Below are positions 22,254 to 31,003 of a DNA stretch of 64,000 nt, piece by piece. This stretch comes from Sulfurovum sp. AR (GTDB lineage: Bacteria; Campylobacterota; Campylobacteria; Campylobacterales; Sulfurovaceae), in assembly GCF_000296775.1 (NCBI RefSeq), contig NZ_AJLE01000010.1:62001-126000 (forward strand). The letters are read 5' to 3'. The position numbers and the translations under genes were made by a program. Every line of letters begins with the position of its first letter. Positions within the stretch are counted from its first letter, which is position 1. The notes under the pieces were generated by a model that saw only the letters and a list, made by a program, of their open reading frames with translations, was not told the DNA's origin and searched no databases.

Positions 22254-23459
22254 CTACTTGTCTAATTCGTAAGCTTCATGAAGTGTACGGATGGCAAGTT
22301 CACCATACTTCTCATCTATCACCATAGAGACCTTTATCTCAGATGTAGAGATCATTTGTATGTTGATGTTACTTTGCGCCAGTACAGTAAATGCTGTCGC
22401 AGCCACACCTGAGTGGGATTTCATACCTACACCCACAACAGAGACTTTGCATACATGCTCATCAAAATCCATCCCTTGGATATCATGGTCAAAGCTTTCC
22501 ATCAATCTTTTGGCATTTTCATGTTCACTTTGCGGTACAGTAAATCCAAGATTGGTTGAACCGTCCGTCCCCATATTTTGAATGATCATGTCCACATTGA
22601 TGTTCGCCTTTGCCAGCATTGTGAAGATCTCTGCTGCGATCCCCGGTCTGTCTGAAACACCTCTAAGTGTCACTCTTGCTTGGTTTTTGTCAAGGACAAC
22701 ACCACTTACTAATACTTCTTCCATACTATTGCTCTCCTTTGTGATAAGCGTACCTTCATTGTCGCTAAAACTACTTTTAGCGTATAGTTTTACATTAAGT
22801 TTTTTTGCCAATTCTACTGAACGGTTCTGTAACACCTTCGCACCCAGTGACGAAAGCTCTAACATCTCATCATAAGAGATCGTGTCAAGCTTCTTTGCAT
22901 TAGGTTCGATACGTGGATCTGTGGTGTAAATACCATCTACATCTGAATAGATCTCACACTGGTCCGCCTTCAATGCTCCGGCCAATGCAACAGCAGATAG
23001 ATCTGAACCGCCACGTCCCAGTGTGGTCACTGAACCATCTTTATTGATCCCTTGGAAACCTGCTACAATAACGATCTTCCCCTCACCTATAGCCGCTTGC
23101 ATTGCAGTCGGGTCTATGGACTCTATGCGTGCATAGGTATGTGTATTATCTGTCACGATGCCCGCTTGACGTCCGGTCATTGCTACTGCATCATACCCTT
23201 TTGACTGCAAAGCGATAGATAGCAGTGCAGCTGTCACGCGTTCTCCTGAACTGAGCAGCATATCCATCTCTTTTTTTGCCGGACTCTTCGTAAAGTGTTC
23301 TGCATACCCTATGAGTTTATTGGTTTCACCGCTCATCGCAGAGACAACAACTACAATGTCATTACCAGCTTCTTTTGCTTTTGCTACACGGTTGGCCACA
23401 TTTTCGATACGATCTAAATCTCCAACGCTTGTACCGCCATATTTATGTACAACTAACAT
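22254..23459 (-). CDS. lysC: Aspartate kinase
   Basis: LysC phosphorylates aspartate, the first step to lysine/DAP, threonine and methionine. The 401-residue monofunctional form has the kinase motif VHKYGGTSVGD, SSGERVTAALLS, GRGGSDLSAVALAGAL and DVDGIYTTDPR, and two ACT domains at the C-terminus (GVSDRPGIAAEIFTMLAKA; VGVGMKSHSGVAATAFTVLAQ). It lies directly after rppH (1 nt gap) in the rppH-lysC-hobA-holB-folP operon. Confidence 0.96.
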   Translation of the reverse strand: MLVVHKYGGTSVGDLDRIENVANRVAKAKEAGNDIVVVVSAMSGETNKLIGYAEHFTKSPAKKEMDMLLSSGERVTAALLSIALQSKGYDAVAMTGRQAGIVTDNTHTYARIESIDPTAMQAAIGEGKIVIVAGFQGINKDGSVTTLGRGGSDLSAVALAGALKADQCEIYSDVDGIYTTDPRIEPNAKKLDTISYDEMLELSSLGAKVLQNRSVELAKKLNVKLYAKSSFSDNEGTLITKESNSMEEVLVSGVVLDKNQARVTLRGVSDRPGIAAEIFTMLAKANINVDMIIQNMGTDGSTNLGFTVPQSEHENAKRLMESFDHDIQGMDFDEHVCKVSVVGVGMKSHSGVAATAFTVLAQSNINIQMISTSEIKVSMVIDEKYGELAIRTLHEAYELDK

Positions 23460-23945
23460 CTATATCAAACCCTCTTCTATAAAATAATCGATCACTCTAC
23501 GATACACTTTGCGTTTAAAGTAGGTCACCTTTTTAAATAACTGTTCATACTCTACAAACTCATACTCTTCAAATTCAGGAATATCATATGCCTGTAAATT
23601 GATGGTTGCACTCTCTTTCAGGCGTACCAAAAAATATTTTTGTGTCTGCCCGTCAAAAGGGTATGTTTTACCTCGTGACCTTTTAGGAAAGTCATAGGTG
23701 ATCCATTCAGGAAACTCCCCTAGTACTTCTACATTATCACAGCCTATCTCTTCCAACAATTCCCGTTTCAATGCTTCTCGAGGTGTTTCACCTTCATCGA
23801 TACCTCCCTGAGGAAATTGCCACGCGTTCTTGATATCACTTCGATGTGCTACAAAGAACTCACACTTGTCCGGATATTTGGAAGAGAGTATGACAGCTGC
23901 AACATTAGGCCTATAGCTCTTTTTCTTTTGCATGCTTTTACTCAT
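23460..23945 (-). CDS. rppH: RNA pyrophosphohydrolase
   Basis: RppH removes pyrophosphate from 5' ends of triphosphorylated mRNA and so triggers decay. The Nudix box is GGIDEGETPREALKRELLEEIG, followed by WITYDFPK and FDGQTQKYFLVRL, typical of RppH/NudH. I place the start at the ATG at 23945 (MSKSMQKKKSYRPNVAA); ATG at 23933 is equally possible, and an upstream TTG extension to 23975 looks unlikely. It is first in its operon. Confidence 0.92.
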   Translation of the reverse strand: MSKSMQKKKSYRPNVAAVILSSKYPDKCEFFVAHRSDIKNAWQFPQGGIDEGETPREALKRELLEEIGCDNVEVLGEFPEWITYDFPKRSRGKTYPFDGQTQKYFLVRLKESATINLQAYDIPEFEEYEFVEYEQLFKKVTYFKRKVYRRVIDYFIEEGLI

Positions 23946-24009
23946 TTCACATTCTAATTCAATAGGACACAACAAAACTCAAAGTCTTTTATCGCGTTAG
24001 TACTGTGCT

Positions 24010-24067
24010 TCTTTCAAAGAAAGCAAAAGAGACAGGTCTCTTTTGGTAATCAGTACCAAATGGTATT
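24010..24067 (-). promoter_or_regulatory. Hairpin cluster between rppH and hemW
   Basis: The divergent 200-nt gap contains three short inverted repeats in a row: CTTTC-AAA-GAAAG, a 10-bp stem CAAAAGAGAC / GTCTCTTTTG with a 2-nt loop (24024-24045), and TTGGTA-ATCAG-TACCAA just after it. They lie in the presumed 5' leader of the rppH transcript. They may be a leader structure or operators. I recognise no known element. Confidence 0.35.
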
Positions 24068-24167
24068 TTTACTTTAGATCTACTAAAATTTATCGATACA
24101 TTCCTAATTTTCTGATATTATTCTATCTAAACTGCGGTTACAAACATTTGAAAAGTGAGAAAACTAT

Positions 24168-25223
24168 TTGCTAATTTATCTTCATATTCCTTACTGTGAT
24201 TCAAAGTGTCACTACTGTAGCTTCAATACCTATGTCGACAAATTTGAAACCCAGTCCAACTATATGAAGGCCCTCTATCAGCAACTTTCGTTTGAACTGC
24301 AACGTTTTGATGCTAAACCGCAAAGTGTTGAAACACTTTTTATAGGGGGAGGTACACCTTCAACGGTAGACCCAGCACTCTATGCTCCCATTTTCGAACT
24401 GCTTCACCCCTACCTGAAAAAAAATGCAGAGATCACTACAGAAGCAAACCCGAACTCTGCAAGCAAAGTATGGCTTGAGGGTATGAAAAAACTTGGTGTG
24501 AACCGTATCAGTTTCGGGGTACAAAGTTTTCATGCACAAAAACTCAAAGCACTCAACCGGGCACATAACCCACAACAGGCAAAAGAAGCCATACACACTG
24601 CTAAAACACTGGGATATGAACATCTCTCTTTAGATTTGATCTACAACTACCAGGGTGACACAAAAGAGCTGCTTTTGAATGATATAAAGGAAGCCTTTTC
24701 TCTTCCTATTGATCATATATCCGCCTATGAACTGACCATCGAGGACGGTACAAAGTTTTCAATGACACCTGAGGTAAGACAGGAGAATGAGGATCTTGCT
24801 TTTTTTGTCACGAATGAGATAGAAAAACGGGGCTTTAAAGCCTATGAGATCTCAAACTTCGGTACCTACCAGAGCAGACATAACAGAGGGTATTGGGAAC
24901 TCAAGAATTATATAGGTGCAGGAGCTGGTGCCGTAGGATTTTTTAAAAACAAACGTTTTTATCCCCAAACCGATATTGAAGCCTATGTTGCAGACCCGCT
25001 TAGTATCATAGAAGAAGTACTCACTCCGGATGAGCTACTGACAGAAAAGATCTTTTTAGGCCTGCGCAGCAATGTAGGTGTAGAGAAAGCCCTACTTACA
25101 GAAGCGATGATACAAAAAGCAGATACCCTTTGTGAAAAAGAGAAACTTCGTTGCGATGAGACACATTACTATAATGATAATTTCTTCTTGAGTGATGAAC
25201 TCGCACTCTACATTTTAGGATAA
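24168..25223 (+). CDS. hemW: HemW-like radical SAM protein
   Basis: The 351-residue protein has the radical SAM motif HIPYCDSKCHYCSFNTY (CxxxCxxC with an extra C typical of HemN/HemW), FIGGGTPS, TTEANPNS, RISFGVQSFHAQKLKALNRAHN and a HemW C-terminal domain. HemW is a heme chaperone often misannotated as coproporphyrinogen dehydrogenase; the short N-terminus favours HemW over HemN. The start is TTG at 24168, since LIYLHIPYC is the family N-terminus and no ATG is available. The ribosome binding site is weak. Confidence 0.9.
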   Translation: MLIYLHIPYCDSKCHYCSFNTYVDKFETQSNYMKALYQQLSFELQRFDAKPQSVETLFIGGGTPSTVDPALYAPIFELLHPYLKKNAEITTEANPNSASKVWLEGMKKLGVNRISFGVQSFHAQKLKALNRAHNPQQAKEAIHTAKTLGYEHLSLDLIYNYQGDTKELLLNDIKEAFSLPIDHISAYELTIEDGTKFSMTPEVRQENEDLAFFVTNEIEKRGFKAYEISNFGTYQSRHNRGYWELKNYIGAGAGAVGFFKNKRFYPQTDIEAYVADPLSIIEEVLTPDELLTEKIFLGLRSNVGVEKALLTEAMIQKADTLCEKEKLRCDETHYYNDNFFLSDELALYILG

Positions 25224-25260
25224 TTCGATAAAATACAGCAATTAAATTACAAGGTATATT

Positions 25261-25722
25261 ATGTTTGGTATCGGCTTTACTGAGTTACTTCTCATTTCCA
25301 TTGTTGCGATACTCTTTTTGGGGCCAGATAAGCTACCTCAAGCGATGATAGAGGTTGCCAAATTTATCAAAGGTGTCAAAAAGACTGTAAGTGAAGCAAA
25401 AAGTTCTCTTGAAGAGGAGATGAAAATTGCAGATCTTAAAGAAGAAGCACTGAATTATAAAAAACAACTGGATGAGGCAACGAACGAACTTAGAAATTTT
25501 AAAAACATAGATTTTGATGAGTTTGAGGAGGAGATCTCAACAGAGTCTTCTAAAGCAGTTTCAAAAGAGACAACTTCTGACAGTAAAGAGACAGCCCAAG
25601 AGGAGACCATTGCCACACAGGTTGAGGCAAAAAATGACACGATAACCTTTACAAAGCCAAAAAAGCAAAAGAAAAAAGAAGCGACGGATGAAACAACAGA
25701 CAAACCTGAAGGTGATGCGTAA
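25261..25722 (+). CDS. tatB: Sec-independent translocase TatB
   Basis: TatB partners TatC in the receptor complex for twin-arginine signal peptides. The 153-residue protein has the membrane helix MFGIGFTELLLISIVAILFLGPDKLP, an amphipathic helix (AMIEVAKFIKGVKKTVSEAKSSL), and a long acidic Glu/Thr/Lys tail. The G-P hinge at LFLGPDKLP is conserved. Its TAA overlaps the tatC ATG by 1 nt. tatA is not adjacent. Two likely Tat substrates are encoded at 50.7-53 kb. Confidence 0.92.
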   Translation: MFGIGFTELLLISIVAILFLGPDKLPQAMIEVAKFIKGVKKTVSEAKSSLEEEMKIADLKEEALNYKKQLDEATNELRNFKNIDFDEFEEEISTESSKAVSKETTSDSKETAQEETIATQVEAKNDTITFTKPKKQKKKEATDETTDKPEGDA

Positions 25723-26513
25723 TGTTTAGTGAACTCAGACCCCACCTCGTTGAGCTACGAAAAAGACTCGGACTCTCTGTACTCTCGGTATTTATTGCAT
25801 TTATCATTGCATTTTTCTTTCATGAGGCGATATTGGCATGGATCACAGCACCTTTGAATGAGGCTTTGGACCAAGTGGCACACCTTTCGAAAAAGGCTGC
25901 TGATGGGATGGTAACCACCCACCAGGTCGGTGGTGCATTTTTTGTCGCACTGAAAGTTTCGTTTTTTGCAGGTCTGCTCGGTGCACTGCCGTTCATACTC
26001 TATCAGATCTGGCTTTTTGTGGCACCCGGCCTGTACAGTAATGAAAAAAAGATGATCCTTCCATTTGTCATAGGCGGTTCGATCATGTTCTTTGTAGGTG
26101 TGCTTTTTGCCTACTATGTCGTGACGCCATTTGGGTTTCAGTTCCTTATTACTTTTGGTTCTTTTCTCTATACACCGCTGATCAATATCGAAGACTATGT
26201 CGGCTTTTTTACCAAGATTATGATGGGATTTGGTATCGCATTTGAACTACCGGTATTTGCCTATTTCTTGGCACTTCTTGGCCTTGTTACAGATAAAACT
26301 CTCAAAGACTTTTTCAAATATGCCGTACTGATCATCTTTGTGGTGGCTGCACTACTTACCCCGCCTGATGTACTGACACAGCTTCTTATGGCTGCACCGC
26401 TTGTCCTCCTTTATGGTCTCTCTATTCTCATCGTACGTGTGGTCAACCCACACGTTGAAGATGAAGGTGAAGAGGCAGATGAAGATGAAAAAACTGCCCA
26501 AAGCACACACTAA
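25722..26513 (+). CDS. tatC: Sec-independent translocase TatC
   Basis: TatC recognises twin-arginine signal peptides. It is 263 residues with six predicted transmembrane segments. Conserved features are HLVELRKRL at the N-terminus, LPFILYQIWLFVAPGLYSNEKK, PFGFQFL, GIAFELPVFAYFL and LTPPDVLTQLLMAAPL. A hydrophilic acidic tail (EDEGEEADEDEK) follows. It is coupled to tatB, and queA starts 8 nt downstream. Confidence 0.96.
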   Translation: MFSELRPHLVELRKRLGLSVLSVFIAFIIAFFFHEAILAWITAPLNEALDQVAHLSKKAADGMVTTHQVGGAFFVALKVSFFAGLLGALPFILYQIWLFVAPGLYSNEKKMILPFVIGGSIMFFVGVLFAYYVVTPFGFQFLITFGSFLYTPLINIEDYVGFFTKIMMGFGIAFELPVFAYFLALLGLVTDKTLKDFFKYAVLIIFVVAALLTPPDVLTQLLMAAPLVLLYGLSILIVRVVNPHVEDEGEEADEDEKTAQSTH

Positions 26514-26521
26514 TCCTTTAT

Positions 26522-27559
26522 ATGAATGAAGAGCTTCTGACAAAAAATTATGACTATGAACTCCCCGAAGGGTTCATAGCTACGGCACCTGTGCAACCCA
26601 GAGACCATGCAAAACTGCTGGTGTATGACAGAAAAACCGACACAGTGACCCATACTACGTTTAAACACTTACTCGAGTATCTTCCAAAAGAGTGTGATGT
26701 ATTTCTCAATGATACCCGTGTGATAAAAGCACGTATTTTCGGTCATAAAAGATCTCTCAACAATCAAGGTGGAGGTCAGGTAGAGCTCCTCTTTAACAAA
26801 CCTATTGATGCACACCATTATCTTGTACTCATCCGGGGTAAAGTGAAGATAGGTACGGAACTCCTATTTGACGATGAACTTGTCGCTATGGTAACAGAGT
26901 TAAATGATGACGGTTCACGCATCGTTACATTTACACATCATGGTAAAGAGATACGTTTTGAGGAGTTGGTACTGGTGCTTGATGCCATAGGGCATATCCC
27001 TTTGCCACCTTATATGCAAAGAGAAGACAAGAAAGAAGATGAAACAGATTATCAAACACTCTTTGCCAAAAATGCCGGTGCTGTAGCTGCCCCTACTGCC
27101 TCCCTTCATTTTACCCCTGAACTTTTCGCGGAATTAGAAAAAAGACATAAAACACATACCGTGACACTCCATGTAGGTGCGGGGACCTTTAAACCTGTCG
27201 AGGCCGAAGAGATACTCGACCACCCTATGCACTCTGAGTATTTTGAAATCCCGGAAAGCTCTGCAAAAGTGCTTGACAGTGATACCCCTGTGTTGGCCAT
27301 AGGGACCACTGTGACCAGAACGATCGAGTATTATGCACGAACGAAAAAAACACACGGGGAGTGTGACCTCTTCTTAAATCCTTCCAATCCACCCCAAAGA
27401 GTCACCTATCTACTCACCAATTTTCATTTACCTAAAAGCACACTTATCATGCTTGTCTCTTCTTTTATCGGAAGAAAAAAAACGTTAGACTTATATAAAG
27501 AAGCCATAGAGAAAAAGTACAGATTTTTCTCCTATGGGGATGCGATGTTAATACTTTAG
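26522..27559 (+). CDS. queA: tRNA ribosyltransferase-isomerase QueA
   Basis: QueA transfers the ribosyl moiety of SAM to preQ1-modified tRNA, forming epoxyqueuosine. The 345 residues include YDYELPEGFIA, FLNDTRVIKARIFG, GHIPLPPYMQRED, YQTLFAKNAGAVAAPTASLHFT, TLHVGAGTFKPV and TNFHLPKSTLIMLVSSFIG, all family hallmarks. It starts 8 nt after tatC. There is no other queuosine gene in the window. Confidence 0.96.
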   Translation: MNEELLTKNYDYELPEGFIATAPVQPRDHAKLLVYDRKTDTVTHTTFKHLLEYLPKECDVFLNDTRVIKARIFGHKRSLNNQGGGQVELLFNKPIDAHHYLVLIRGKVKIGTELLFDDELVAMVTELNDDGSRIVTFTHHGKEIRFEELVLVLDAIGHIPLPPYMQREDKKEDETDYQTLFAKNAGAVAAPTASLHFTPELFAELEKRHKTHTVTLHVGAGTFKPVEAEEILDHPMHSEYFEIPESSAKVLDSDTPVLAIGTTVTRTIEYYARTKKTHGECDLFLNPSNPPQRVTYLLTNFHLPKSTLIMLVSSFIGRKKTLDLYKEAIEKKYRFFSYGDAMLIL

Positions 27560-27570
27560 AAAGGATACCT

Positions 27571-28203
27571 ATGAAAGTGAGAGGGGAATATATTTTATTG
27601 TTCATTTCAACCCTGTTTCTTTTGAACGGGTGTGCACAGAAGAAACCCTACAACTACCCAAACTATGACATCATCAAACCTGAAAAAATCTGTAATCCCA
27701 ACAGAAACAACATCCAAGAGCTACTCTACTCTTATCTTGGTAAACCTTACGTCTGGGCCGAAGAGGGGCCCTATGCCTTTGATTGTTCAGGGCTGACCTA
27801 TAATATTTACGGATCTATGGGGATAGAGATCCCCCGTGTAGCAAGGGAACAGGCAAAAATGGGCAAAGAGGTGAAGTTTAAGAACCTCTATTACGGTGAT
27901 CTCATCTTCTTTGGTTCTCCGAACAAAAGAAGTAAAAAGATCAATCATGTGGGTATCTATCTTGGTGACGGGTGGTTCGCACATGCAAGCAGTAAAGATA
28001 GGAAGGTCATAGTTAGTCACTTTGAGAAGGAACCCATCTATGTTAAACGTATGAAAGTGTGTAAACGTTATTTGAGTGAAGATGAACGCGCCAAATACAT
28101 GAATTGTGATGTCCCCTTACAAAAGATGGAAATTACTACTTCACGCTATACAACACCCTGGCAGCCAGGCATGAAACTACCTAAAAAAGCTGTACCGAGC
28201 TAA
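27571..28203 (+). CDS. NlpC/P60 cell-wall hydrolase lipoprotein
   Basis: The 210-residue protein has a lipoprotein signal peptide (ILLFISTLFLLNGC, lipobox LNGC) and an NlpC/P60 domain with catalytic Cys in YAFDCSGLTYNIYG and His in INHVGIYLGDGWFAHASS. Such enzymes cleave peptide bonds in peptidoglycan stems. It is 11 nt after queA and is probably transcribed with tatBC-queA. The exact substrate bond is not predictable. Confidence 0.9.
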   Translation: MKVRGEYILLFISTLFLLNGCAQKKPYNYPNYDIIKPEKICNPNRNNIQELLYSYLGKPYVWAEEGPYAFDCSGLTYNIYGSMGIEIPRVAREQAKMGKEVKFKNLYYGDLIFFGSPNKRSKKINHVGIYLGDGWFAHASSKDRKVIVSHFEKEPIYVKRMKVCKRYLSEDERAKYMNCDVPLQKMEITTSRYTTPWQPGMKLPKKAVPS

Positions 28204-28249
28204 CACGTTGATCAAATGAACGCATCTATCCTTCATATCAAAGCAGCCA

Positions 28250-30406
28250 TCATGCTGCAGTAATATACTTCTGGATAGAACGATTTAAGGTTTGTATCTC
28301 AAATTTATACTTCTCATTATAATTGGCAAGTAATTCATATTTCTTGTAGAGGATCTTATGCAGTATATCATTGATCAACGCATGCATATCCTCTGCACCG
28401 ATAGCTCCTGTCAACCCTCTCATATCTATACATAACATCTTCACCTGTTCATATCGGTGTTCTTTGATCAATTTGGTGAAGATCTCATCACTGGTACCAT
28501 ATGCAGTAGCAAACTCTTTTAATATTTCGCGATAGAGGGCTTCACTGTTATTGGCATGGGTGATACCCTCATTAATATTGATCCCTTGATAGCTAATGGC
28601 CTTTTGTGATTCAACTTCTTTTTTCTTGGCTGCCACTTTGGATGTATCATCAAGGTATGTAGAAAATGCCGTATAGAGTTTACCTATATTGAGCGGTTTT
28701 GCCAAAAATGCATTGATGCCACAGTTGAACATCTTTTGTATTTCACTGTCCAGAACCAATGCTGTGAATGCAACGATAGGCATTCCATCATACTGACTCT
28801 CGAGACGTATCATTTGTGTAGCCGTAAACCCATCCATGATAGGCATATTGATATCCATAAGCACGAGGTCAAATGGAAACTGACTCTTCTTAACCATATC
28901 AACCGCTTCTTGTCCATTATTTGCAACGCTGATATTTATTCCAGAAAGATGCAGCAAGTTAAGCAGTACTTTCTGGTTAATGAGGTTGTCTTCTACTATA
29001 AGAATATTTTTACCGGAAAAATCTTGAAAAGAGTGTTGCGTCACACCTTTGGTTTCAGTGAAATCTCTTCTGTATGTTTGTATCTGTTTCGCTTCATCTT
29101 TCTGTTCTTCTTCAACTGCAGGTACTTTAATATTATACATATTCACGATCATTTCAAAAACACGTTCTTGATTGAGTGGTTTAAAGAGTTGTGCATCGAT
29201 CACTTCATCATTAACATTATTTTGATTGGAATGGAGCAGTGAATTCAGGGCAATCACTTTCAGTTCTTTACCCATCTTGATTTGATTGAGATACTGGATC
29301 AATCTGATATCGAAGAGACTTTCATCTAAAATAACGATATCAAAAGAGTTTAAGTTAGGCATGGTTTTCATGAATTCTTTTTTAGAAAGCACCGTCACCT
29401 CATGTCTGAAATAGGTGAACATTCTTTTGACAGCCAGCGCTGAATTATAATTACTGTCAACAATAAACACCTTTTTCTCTATCAGTGCCTTTTCAGGCAA
29501 GCGGTATCTTCGCTGATCAGACTTGTTCACTATGTCAAAAGGCAGGGTCAGTGTAAAGGTACTTCCTTTCTCTTCTCGACTCTCAACAGTAAGTTTTCCC
29601 TTCATCATATCCACCAATGCATTGGCGACAAAAAGGCCTAAACCTACGTATTTACCTGTATCGACATCATAATAAGGTACAAATAGATTTTCGAGTGTTT
29701 TAGGATCGATCCCTCTTCCTTTATCAGAGAATTGGAACTGTAACTCCACATTTTCTTCAAATGTATCAAACATAGAAACTTCCAACTTCACTTCATCCAG
29801 TTCCTCTTGTACCATCAGGTATTCAAGTATACTTTTGAGTGCTTGTCCTAAATGCAGCGAGTCACCTATTAAGTGTCGTGGAACATTTTTATGTATATCA
29901 AAAATAAGTTCGGCTTTACTACCCAAAAATTGTGAGCATATGGATCCTGACACTTCATTCAATACGTTATTAATATTAAATGCTTCATTGACGATCTCAA
30001 CCTGTTTTGATTTTAACCTGAGAAAATCCAAAAGATCATGTGTCACATCTAAAAGTCTGCTTTCAGTGTTTCCTAAAACTGTATCTTTATTTGTAGATGT
30101 TTTGGAGAGTTGTTGCGTTTCTTCAAGTGTCTGCTTCGCAATATTATGAACATTTTCACTCATATTGGCAAGTAGGAGATTTTGATTTCTTTCCATCTCC
30201 AACTGTTTCTCGAACATGGACTTATAAAACTGTTTCAACTTCTGTGTTTGATAAGATGTAACAAATAATATAGCTATACCCACTATTCCCAAAGCGAAGA
30301 GAGCGATCCATAGCCAGAAAGTTTCCGATCCTGCACCTTGGTCTGCTTGTGCATACCCTATACTGCTTAAGCCTATAATGGCCATACTTATTTTGTTCAA
30401 ATACAT
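28250..30406 (-). CDS. Degenerate hybrid sensor kinase (HATPase-REC-REC-Hpt)
   Basis: The 718-residue protein has a signal or transmembrane segment (to about 22), a transmembrane helix (about 29-50), a coiled-coil/dimerisation region, an ATPase-like domain, two receivers and an Hpt-like C-terminus. Several catalytic residues are missing. The H-box reads LLANMSENVHN instead of ANMSHE. The N-box Asn is Tyr (ILEYLM). Receiver 1 lacks the paired acids (FIVDSNYN) and the Thr. The Hpt His is Ile (LCIDMRGLTGAIGA). The G1 box (DKGRGI), G2 box and receiver 2 (VEDN, LMDINMPIMDG, AFTA, KPL) look intact. It is probably not an autophosphorylating kinase. Confidence 0.85.
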   Translation of the reverse strand: MYLNKISMAIIGLSSIGYAQADQGAGSETFWLWIALFALGIVGIAILFVTSYQTQKLKQFYKSMFEKQLEMERNQNLLLANMSENVHNIAKQTLEETQQLSKTSTNKDTVLGNTESRLLDVTHDLLDFLRLKSKQVEIVNEAFNINNVLNEVSGSICSQFLGSKAELIFDIHKNVPRHLIGDSLHLGQALKSILEYLMVQEELDEVKLEVSMFDTFEENVELQFQFSDKGRGIDPKTLENLFVPYYDVDTGKYVGLGLFVANALVDMMKGKLTVESREEKGSTFTLTLPFDIVNKSDQRRYRLPEKALIEKKVFIVDSNYNSALAVKRMFTYFRHEVTVLSKKEFMKTMPNLNSFDIVILDESLFDIRLIQYLNQIKMGKELKVIALNSLLHSNQNNVNDEVIDAQLFKPLNQERVFEMIVNMYNIKVPAVEEEQKDEAKQIQTYRRDFTETKGVTQHSFQDFSGKNILIVEDNLINQKVLLNLLHLSGINISVANNGQEAVDMVKKSQFPFDLVLMDINMPIMDGFTATQMIRLESQYDGMPIVAFTALVLDSEIQKMFNCGINAFLAKPLNIGKLYTAFSTYLDDTSKVAAKKKEVESQKAISYQGININEGITHANNSEALYREILKEFATAYGTSDEIFTKLIKEHRYEQVKMLCIDMRGLTGAIGAEDMHALINDILHKILYKKYELLANYNEKYKFEIQTLNRSIQKYITAA

Positions 30407-30600
30407 ACGATATTACCTTATTCTGATAATTTCATACTCTCCATACTGACATTTCCCTACTACAATTCTATCGAAGGATTTTATTTTTTTACTTATTTAG
30501 AAGTATAATATTTTATATTCTGACAAACCCGAACAAGATAGTACACTTATGATACATTAAAGATGAAACCACCTATTATTGAAGATGAGTAAAGTTTGGG

Positions 30601-30613
30601 TACAATTTCACTA
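30601..30613 (+). promoter_or_regulatory. -10 box implying near-leaderless ruvX mRNA
   Basis: TACAAT at 30601-30606 is only 6 nt before the ruvX ATG at 30613. If used as a -10 box, transcription would start at or next to the A of the ATG, giving a leaderless message. There is no Shine-Dalgarno sequence before this ATG. It is supported only by position and match. Confidence 0.4.
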
Positions 30614-30999
30614 TGAAATTAGCTAGTATAGATGTAGGACTTAAACGTATAGGTGTGGCGATCTGCCTCGATGGAAAGATCGTCATGCCTCAAAATGCCA
30701 TTTTACGAAAAAACCGTAATCAGGCGGCAAAGGATCTCAAGACATTTTTAGAAGAGTGGGAAATAGAAAAACTCATCGTAGGCCTGCCAAAAGATGCTGA
30801 AAGCTCTGAAGAGATGGAAAGACGTATCAAACATTTTGTGTCGCTGCTTGATCTAGATATAGAAGTCGCCTATCAGGATGAACAGAGTTCCAGTATTGAA
30901 GCCAAAGAACTTACCATGGGCCAGTTCAAACACAAAAAAGATGGGAAGCTCGATTCCATCGCTGCAAAGATCATCTTGGAACGATGGCTTGGAAAGTAA
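30613..30999 (+). CDS. ruvX: RuvX/YqgF nuclease-fold protein
   Basis: This is an RNase H-fold protein of 128 residues with SIDVGLKRIGVAIC (first catalytic Asp), EKLIVGLPKDAES, VAYQDEQSSSIEA and DSIAAKIILERWL (final Asp). YqgF/RuvX is a proposed Holliday junction resolvase; in E. coli it processes the 5' end of 16S rRNA. No clear ribosome binding site is seen, see the promoter entry. It converges with nagZ. Confidence 0.92.
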   Translation: MKLASIDVGLKRIGVAICLDGKIVMPQNAILRKNRNQAAKDLKTFLEEWEIEKLIVGLPKDAESSEEMERRIKHFVSLLDLDIEVAYQDEQSSSIEAKELTMGQFKHKKDGKLDSIAAKIILERWLGK

Positions 31000-31003
31000 T
31001 ACA

